DNA from: Lentisphaerota bacterium
Lineage (GTDB): Bacteria; Verrucomicrobiota; Lentisphaeria; Oligosphaerales; Oligosphaeraceae
Length of the DNA stretch: 10,490 bases
Direction of reading: 5' to 3'
Assembly (NCBI GenBank): GCA_012800565.1
Contig: JAAZIZ010000267.1
Span: forward strand, 1 to 10,490
Shown: piece by piece, positions 5,411 through 10,490 of the stretch
Layout: every line of letters starts with the position of its first letter
Numbering within the stretch: position 1 is the stretch's first letter
Translations under genes and position numbers: made by a program
The notes under the pieces: model-generated
What the model was told of the DNA's origin: nothing
Seen by the model: only the letters and a program-made list of their open reading frames with translations
The model's database searches: none

Positions 5411-8400
5411 TCACCACTCGGCAGTCACATCCCGGCGGACACCGCTAAGCACATCCACTACCGCGATATTCCAGCTGCCGCGCTCATTCAGGGCAGGATA
5501 AAAGACATGCTCCGCCTGACCCCCCGGCGCCTCCAGAATCTTGCCGTAGTGACGCTGCACCGGACCATCCGGGCGGCTGACCACAAAGCGCAGCACATGC
5601 CGCAGCGCCGCTCCGTGCTCCGGTTGCACTGCAGCCTGCAGGGCGATGCCGTCATCCGTGCGCCGGGCCTTGACCTCAATCCCTGATACCCGGTAGGGCA
5701 GACGGCAGAATACCGCCGGACGGGAAGGCTGCAACTCCACTTTGAGGTCCTGCAGCTCCTGCCCGGACAGGCAGTCGTAAAAATACTCCCCGGGTTTGTG
5801 CGTCAGAGAGACTTCCGCCGCGCTGCGGGCCAATAACGCGATGATTTTACCGCCGGCCGGGCAGAGTTCAAAGAAATGCAAGTCTGCTTCGCCGGCAGTG
5901 ACCGCCGCCTCAGGCTGCTGCGGGATGGCCCCGCTGACCAGCAAATGCTGACGCAATCTCTGGCGCAGCTGCTCCAGCTCCTGGCTTGAACCGGTGGAGA
6001 GCAGCGGCTCCGGCAGCAGAATGGCCTGCGGGAAAGCCGGCAGCGCCGGCCCGGGCAGCTTGACCAAACGTTCGTTATAGCGGCCGGGCTGCGCATCGGC
6101 GCAGAGCAGCCCGCCTTGTTCCACGAATGCTGTGAGAGCCTGCACTTCCGCGGCCGACAAAGCCCCGGAGAGCGGCAACACTACTGCCCGATAGCCGCCC
6201 TGCAACAAGCCGCCTTGCTCAATCTCACGGCTGGAGAGGAATTTAACGGAACAGCCCAAGCCCTTCAGCAGTTCCAGCCAGGTACCGCGTACCGCCGGGA
6301 AGGTTTTTTGCCGGTTGTCGATCCAGGCGGCGATGGCACTGGCCTGGGAATAATGCATTGCCACGCTGGGTTTCTCCCGTTCGCTGTTGTAAATCAGCGT
6401 TCCGATGCCCTCGCGCAGGGCTTTTGTCGCATCCCGGATAGCCAGGCCGTCAGCCGTCAGAGTAAGATCGGGATTCAGCAGCACGGTCTCGTTGTAAAGC
6501 GCTACACCATAATGGCCATTGTAGACGTTGTTCCAAATCTGCTCCCACATCTGGTCCGCAGGACTGCCGTAACCGACCCAGCCCATGGTCGGAATTTTTT
6601 TGAACGAGCGGTAGATTTCCGGCAGACCGTCGCGGGTATAAGCCGACATTGAGTCGAAGATCGGCATCAGCTGCGTCCAGTCATAAGCATTGTAGGGATT
6701 TGGGTCCTGGGTGCCGGAGATGGTGACCAGGGCCCCGGGGTCGCATTCCCGGATAGTGTCGGCTACCATGCGCAGGTAACCGCTGAAGACGGTGGTGTTG
6801 TAGAGCTTGTGCATGGCCCAGCCGGTATAGACGCCGCGCTCGCGGGCTTCCAGCAGGGTATCCGGCTGTACTGCTGACCAATCCGGGAAATCGCGCTGCC
6901 ATTCCTGGTTGAGTTGCTGCAGGCTTTGGTACTGTGGCTGCAGCCAGTTGCGGAAACGCTGCAACGACTCAGGTGAGAAATCGAAATCGACCGGAGTGCT
7001 GAAATATGTGTATGACATTTCGTCGCCCAAATCGTACATAAAGGGATGGTACTGCTGCAGCTCGGGCAGCCATTGCCGCAGAGCCTCTTTCTGCCGGGCC
7101 AGATAATCAGGGCAGTCCAGCTGCGGGTTCCGGTGCAGATGCACCTTGTCGCGGGTGTCGTTGTATTTCTGCTGGATAGCTTTGATTTCGGCCTGCCGGC
7201 CGGCACGATAGTCGAAGCGGGGATAAAGCCGGCCTTTCTCGTCTTTGCCGCAGACGCGGGCCAAAGATTCCATGACCAGCTGCGAGCCTTCCCCATAGCG
7301 GTTGTCCAGCAGCCAGCGCTGCGGCTCCGGACCCCATCCCACCGGCGTGCCATGAAACAGCCCCAAGGTGACGCCCAGTTCATTCAGGGCCGCCCGACGC
7401 AGCGGGAAATGGAAGAACGGCATCTGCCGGTCGATGCGGTAGCTCCAGCTGAGCATCAGGTGGAATTGGTCCCAGCTCCGCTGCTGATCTATTTTGCGCA
7501 CCAGGTCCAGGCCGGAAATCTGCCGGTCGCACAGCCGCCCCTGCTGGTCGCGAACTTCGACCGTGATGCGGGCATATTGCACATACAGATGGCGCAGGGG
7601 CAATTCCAGTTTCAGCTTGCCGTCAGCCGCAGTAGTGCCATCCTGACGCACGATTTCCCGTCCGATCTGGTCTGTGATGGCCACCGTGATCTGCGCTTTC
7701 TGCGAGGTCTGCAGACTGAGGGGCAGGACGCTGTCTTCAAAACATGCCTGCGCTGGAAAATCGCAGGCGATTATCTTCAGAGGGTTGTCATTCTGCCAGG
7801 CCAGGCCGCCGAAATCACAGTCGTAGCCCTGCCGGCGCAGGCGGACTTCCAGCCAGGTCCGGCCTTGCAGAGCAGGATAATCCAGGGGCAGGTGCTGCCG
7901 GCTGCGGCCAGCCGGAAGGGTGAGGCTGATTTTTTTGCTTTCCAGGGCCAGGCCGCTCTGGTGGGTGGCAGAGAGCTCAATCTCCAGCTCGCCGGCATTG
8001 CTGAGCTGGTTGTTGAGACTGAGCACCAGCGTACCGTCTTCGATCTGCAGTTCTTCGAGCAAGGTGGTCTCCCGGCGGCAGGCCCAGAGTACGCTTTTGA
8101 TCAAGCTGCCATAGATGTAGTTCTGGAATGGGAAAGGCACCTCTTCGGGCATAAAAGGTGCCAGTCCGCAACTGTTGAAATTGTCGGGCCGGCCGGTCAG
8201 CCAGGCAAACAATGCGGTGCGCCCCTTTCCGTATTCCCCCTGGCAGTACCAGGGTTGCTCATCGGCAGTGACTTGAGCCTGGCTGGATTGATAAGGGAAA
8301 CGCAGCATAACGGGCAAGTCCGCCAGCGGCAAAGCGCGGTATGCTGCTGCCGTCGGAGCGATCACGAAAGTCCGGGCCGGCTGCAGGCTGCCTTGGGGTG

Positions 8401-10030
8401 GATGCAGGCTTTTTTCCAGCATCGGGGTGGCCGGAAAAAGCGCCTGACAGTCAGCCGGAATCTTGTATGGCATCACCGCGACCAGGCCAGTGCCGTTCTG
8501 GACCATTTCCGCCAGACGCTGGCGGTTGCGCTGGTTGATGACAGAAATCTGCATACCGCCTAATACGATGCAGTCATAATCCTGTTTCAGCAATTCCTCC
8601 AGATATATATTGGTTTCACTCGCTCCGCCGGCATGGCCCCAGATATTGTGCCATTTCAGCCAGCCGTTGGTGGAAAAAGTGCAGGTGCTGACCTCGGCAT
8701 CCATCCGGTTGGCCAGTTCCGTCACTTCCCGGCCACAGACCACATCGGTCAGGACCAGCAGCCTGATCCGCCCGCGGCTGTATTTTTGCAGCCAGGGGCG
8801 TCCGCCGTTGGGGGGCAGCGACAAATCCCACTTGAAGCAATCCTGCCGGTCTGAGGCATCGAAAATAACCTGGCCGAAGCGTTCCTGGTCATTGCCGCGG
8901 CGGGTCTCTGCCGGTGAGACAGCATAATCGGCCGGTGGTACCGGCTGATTCAGTGCCCGCAGAGTCAGCAATTGCTGTCCGGCAGCAGATGTCAGGCGGC
9001 AGATGATCTCACAGGTCTTTCCGGCCGGAAGCTGATGCTGGCTGGGGATTTGCACTGCCGTCCGGCCTGGCAACGACACAGTGCCTTCAGCTATCTTGTT
9101 CTCCAGGAGTTCCGGCAATTCCCGACAGTACAGTTCATACTTGCCGGTGAGGGAGGAAGCGGAATACAGCCGGAAGCCCTGCACCGCCTGACTGGATAAT
9201 TCCAGTTCGCCGCACAGTCCGCCGGCAGCACCGTCAATCCGGCTCAAACCGGCAAAAACCGTGAAGCTGCATTCGGCCCGAAAGCTTTTGCCGCAGGGGA
9301 TTTTCTGGGAACGGAACAGATGCTCCAAAGTATTGCCGACACTGCCCTGCCAGTTGTACAGGCACATCAAATCGGGATAATCGGCATCCAGCAGCAGGCC
9401 GGTCTGTTCCTCAGGCAGAAGATATGCGCTCCAGCCGGCTTGCAGATCATAGTGAAAGGATTCGTTCAGCGGCTTGGCGGAAGAATACGTTATCTCCTTG
9501 ATGCCGCTTTGAGTGGGGATATACATCTTGCCGGCCCGGTTTTTGACCCGGACATCGTGATGCAGCCAGGGGCAGTAGCTGATATCCTGCATGGCATTCG
9601 GATTGACCTCCAGCTCATAGCTGACCTGGAGACTCGGTGCCGCGGCAGCCAGACGGTAGGTCTTGCTCAGGCTCAGCCACTGATAAGACTCCTTGCCCTG
9701 GGGTTGGCGGGTGAGTTTGACTCCGCCCGGCAGCGGCTCAAAAGTGCAGGCGTCCCGGATATTTTTACTGGAGTTGAAGCGCTCCTGCCAATGCAAATCC
9801 ACCATGATACCGGAATCCCAGGCCGGATCAGTGTATTCCAGTTGCCTGACTTTGTCATAAAAACTACTGACGCGGCCATTCCAGGCCGGATTGATCTGCA
9901 CCCGCAAAAATTCATTCTCCAGCTGCAGCAGGCCATTAGGCAGCTGGCTGAATTCCTGGCTGCGCAGGGGAAACACTACGCTGCTGGCGGCCAGCAGAAT
10001 GGCAAAACAACGGAGAACATGCTGCATCAT
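5411..10030 (-). CDS. Giant secreted GH42-like multidomain glycosidase-type protein
   Basis: 1539 residues. Signal peptide MQHVLRCFAILLAASSVVFP, with cleavage near residue 25. Domains by eye: about 31-271, a beta-sandwich of galactose-mutarotase-like type (LPNGLLQLENEFLRVQINP); about 420-521, a class I glutamine-amidotransferase-like (GATase1) fold (IRLLVLTD, YDCIVLGG, LAEMVQNGTGLVAVMP), closed by YGKGRTALFAW near 600; about 664-746 and 753-843, Ig-like beta domains; about 849-1216, a GH42/GH-A type TIM barrel with the candidate acid/base E1004 in YDLGDEMSYTYF; about 1217-1316, a beta-galactosidase trimerisation-like GATase1 fold (YRAVVLPLSGALSAAEVQAL, FVEQGGLLCAD); and a C-terminal beta region to 1539. 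The barrel's second catalytic Glu is not obvious: the strand where it is expected reads IPTMGWVGYGS, while a Glu occurs at E1181 (ALYNETVLL). It may act on a galactoside or other glycan; the substrate is unknown. The ATG at 10028-10030 has AGGGA 6 bases upstream. Confidence 0.8.
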   Translation of the reverse strand: MMQHVLRCFAILLAASSVVFPLRSQEFSQLPNGLLQLENEFLRVQINPAWNGRVSSFYDKVRQLEYTDPAWDSGIMVDLHWQERFNSSKNIRDACTFEPLPGGVKLTRQPQGKESYQWLSLSKTYRLAAAAPSLQVSYELEVNPNAMQDISYCPWLHHDVRVKNRAGKMYIPTQSGIKEITYSSAKPLNESFHYDLQAGWSAYLLPEEQTGLLLDADYPDLMCLYNWQGSVGNTLEHLFRSQKIPCGKSFRAECSFTVFAGLSRIDGAAGGLCGELELSSQAVQGFRLYSASSLTGKYELYCRELPELLENKIAEGTVSLPGRTAVQIPSQHQLPAGKTCEIICRLTSAAGQQLLTLRALNQPVPPADYAVSPAETRRGNDQERFGQVIFDASDRQDCFKWDLSLPPNGGRPWLQKYSRGRIRLLVLTDVVCGREVTELANRMDAEVSTCTFSTNGWLKWHNIWGHAGGASETNIYLEELLKQDYDCIVLGGMQISVINQRNRQRLAEMVQNGTGLVAVMPYKIPADCQALFPATPMLEKSLHPPQGSLQPARTFVIAPTAAAYRALPLADLPVMLRFPYQSSQAQVTADEQPWYCQGEYGKGRTALFAWLTGRPDNFNSCGLAPFMPEEVPFPFQNYIYGSLIKSVLWACRRETTLLEELQIEDGTLVLSLNNQLSNAGELEIELSATHQSGLALESKKISLTLPAGRSRQHLPLDYPALQGRTWLEVRLRRQGYDCDFGGLAWQNDNPLKIIACDFPAQACFEDSVLPLSLQTSQKAQITVAITDQIGREIVRQDGTTAADGKLKLELPLRHLYVQYARITVEVRDQQGRLCDRQISGLDLVRKIDQQRSWDQFHLMLSWSYRIDRQMPFFHFPLRRAALNELGVTLGLFHGTPVGWGPEPQRWLLDNRYGEGSQLVMESLARVCGKDEKGRLYPRFDYRAGRQAEIKAIQQKYNDTRDKVHLHRNPQLDCPDYLARQKEALRQWLPELQQYHPFMYDLGDEMSYTYFSTPVDFDFSPESLQRFRNWLQPQYQSLQQLNQEWQRDFPDWSAVQPDTLLEARERGVYTGWAMHKLYNTTVFSGYLRMVADTIRECDPGALVTISGTQDPNPYNAYDWTQLMPIFDSMSAYTRDGLPEIYRSFKKIPTMGWVGYGSPADQMWEQIWNNVYNGHYGVALYNETVLLNPDLTLTADGLAIRDATKALREGIGTLIYNSEREKPSVAMHYSQASAIAAWIDNRQKTFPAVRGTWLELLKGLGCSVKFLSSREIEQGGLLQGGYRAVVLPLSGALSAAEVQALTAFVEQGGLLCADAQPGRYNERLVKLPGPALPAFPQAILLPEPLLSTGSSQELEQLRQRLRQHLLVSGAIPQQPEAAVTAGEADLHFFELCPAGGKIIALLARSAAEVSLTHKPGEYFYDCLSGQELQDLKVELQPSRPAVFCRLPYRVSGIEVKARRTDDGIALQAAVQPEHGAALRHVLRFVVSRPDGPVQRHYGKILEAPGGQAEHVFYPALNERGSWNIAVVDVLSGVRRDVTAEW

Positions 10031-10036
10031 AAGAAA

Positions 10037-10041
10037 TCCCT
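10037..10041 (-). promoter_or_regulatory. Ribosome binding site of the GH42-like gene
   Basis: AGGGA on the minus strand, 6 bases before the ATG at 10030 and 9 before a second ATG at 10027. The open frame extends 19 codons further upstream to a GTG at 10087 without a comparable site, and that extension would put a long segment before the signal peptide. Confidence 0.65.
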
Positions 10042-10111
10042 GATGGTGTTTAAGCGGTAAAAGACAAAAAAGTGCGCCAGTCATCACAAAGCGCCATCGC
10101 GCGGCTGGAAA

Positions 10112-10486
10112 TCAATACATTTTCTTAAAGGGATAGAAACGGGCAACGGATTCCTGGGCATCAATGTTATTCCCGCCATGCGGGGCATTCCGGCTGCGCA
10201 TCGGGGTGTAACAGGGCGAAAGCGCTTTGTAAAAACTGACATGCCCATCCAGCATGACATAATTGGCTCCGCCATCATGCCTGGCACGGCCCCAAATCCA
10301 GTTCGCCCGGTTGGAGTTGGTGGGTGCGGAGCCCTGCCAGTCCAGGCCGGTAGTCAAAGTCTGGCCACTGACGCATACGATATCGGTGTAGACGATAAGG
10401 TTGGAAGCCCGGTAGGCCTCAACTATCCGATACTGGTACTGGTCGGAAGCATAATCGGATAGTTGAGGCCTACCGGGCTTCCAACC
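10112..10486 (-). CDS. Type II secretion pseudopilin-like protein, H-X9-DG C-terminus (5' end missing)
   Basis: The last 124 or so codons of a minus-strand gene. It contains RHDGGANYVMLDGHVSFYK: His (codon 10277-10279), nine residues, then Asp-Gly (10244-10249). This is the H-X9-DG signature found at the C-terminus of prepilin-type proteins (DUF1559-like) in Planctomycetes and Lentisphaerota. Such proteins normally begin with a prepilin cleavage/methylation motif and one membrane helix; that part lies outside the window. Upstream in the same frame the sequence still reads as protein (YQYRIVEAYRASNLIVYTDI). It meets a TAA at 10487-10489, but that lies inside the right-edge inverted repeat and may not be genuine. 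The last 33 or so bases of the call share that doubt. The gene ends 81 bases before the GH42-like start, so the two may be co-transcribed or functionally linked. Confidence 0.78.
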   Translation of the reverse strand, partial: GWKPGRPQLSDYASDQYQYRIVEAYRASNLIVYTDIVCVSGQTLTTGLDWQGSAPTNSNRANWIWGRARHDGGANYVMLDGHVSFYKALSPCYTPMRSRNAPHGGNNIDAQESVARFYPFKKMY

Positions 10487-10490
10487 TTAT
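10395..10490. repeat. Perfect 37-base inverted repeat ending at the window edge
   Basis: The arm at 10395-10431 is the exact reverse complement of the arm at 10454-10490, with a 22-base spacer (10432-10453). The left arm lies in sensible pseudopilin coding sequence. The right arm puts a stop codon into that frame and ends on the last base given. A fold-back assembly or amplification artefact at a contig end is the simplest reading; a real hairpin is the alternative. Confidence 0.9.

Noticed and set aside
7046..8563. 505-codon open frame on the plus strand
   Set aside because: Antisense to the well-supported GH42-like gene. Its protein has no signal, motif or domain sense and is rich in Q, A, L and R as expected of a GC-rich shadow frame.
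9320..10060. 246-codon open frame on the plus strand
   Set aside because: Antisense to the N-terminal domain and signal peptide of the GH42-like gene, with no ribosome binding site or protein features.
10031..10111. Intrinsic terminator between the pseudopilin and GH42-like genes
   Set aside because: A T6 run is present on the minus strand (10068-10073), but only about 4-base GCGC symmetries precede it, so no stable stem is evident.

Overview
The window looks like a Gram-negative member of the Lentisphaerota (Victivallales-like). This is an inference from three things. There is a lipid A and outer-membrane gene pair, lpxD and skp. The C-terminus of a pseudopilin carries the H-X9-DG signature that is abundant in Planctomycetes and Lentisphaerota. 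It sits upstream of a very large secreted glycosidase-like protein. No marker gene in the window proves the taxon.

Layout. At the left edge is the 5' part of a minus-strand gene for a secreted protein with GWN-type repeats (1-436). Next is a 584-base intergenic region with a short palindrome, a cluster of hairpin and interspersed repeats with a GCCAAG-type period, and a strong sigma70-like promoter. This promoter drives a plus-strand M24/creatinase-fold gene (1021-2190), which ends in a clear intrinsic terminator. Everything from there to the right edge is on the minus strand. In transcription order it runs: H-X9-DG pseudopilin (partial, right edge), a 1539-residue GH42-like multidomain secreted protein, a 291-residue secreted carbohydrate-binding-like plus FnIII protein 29 bases downstream of it, a decayed stretch holding the broken C-terminus of a secreted protein, then skp and lpxD.

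How the genes may work together. The pseudopilin, GH42-like protein and CBM/FnIII protein look like a glycan-degradation cluster acting outside the cytoplasm. Skp and LpxD are housekeeping envelope functions: periplasmic chaperoning of outer-membrane proteins, and lipid A acylation. The usual upstream partner bamA is absent here; decayed sequence sits in its place.

Most notable points: the M24 protein has lost most of the metal ligands of its fold; the region 4141-4505 contains a recognisable protein C-terminus split over frames and stops; a repeat element occupies the divergent intergenic region; and a perfect 37-base fold-back inverted repeat ends exactly at the last base of the window, which may be an assembly or amplification artefact. 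I found no CRISPR array, tRNA, rRNA, transposase or clear defence system.
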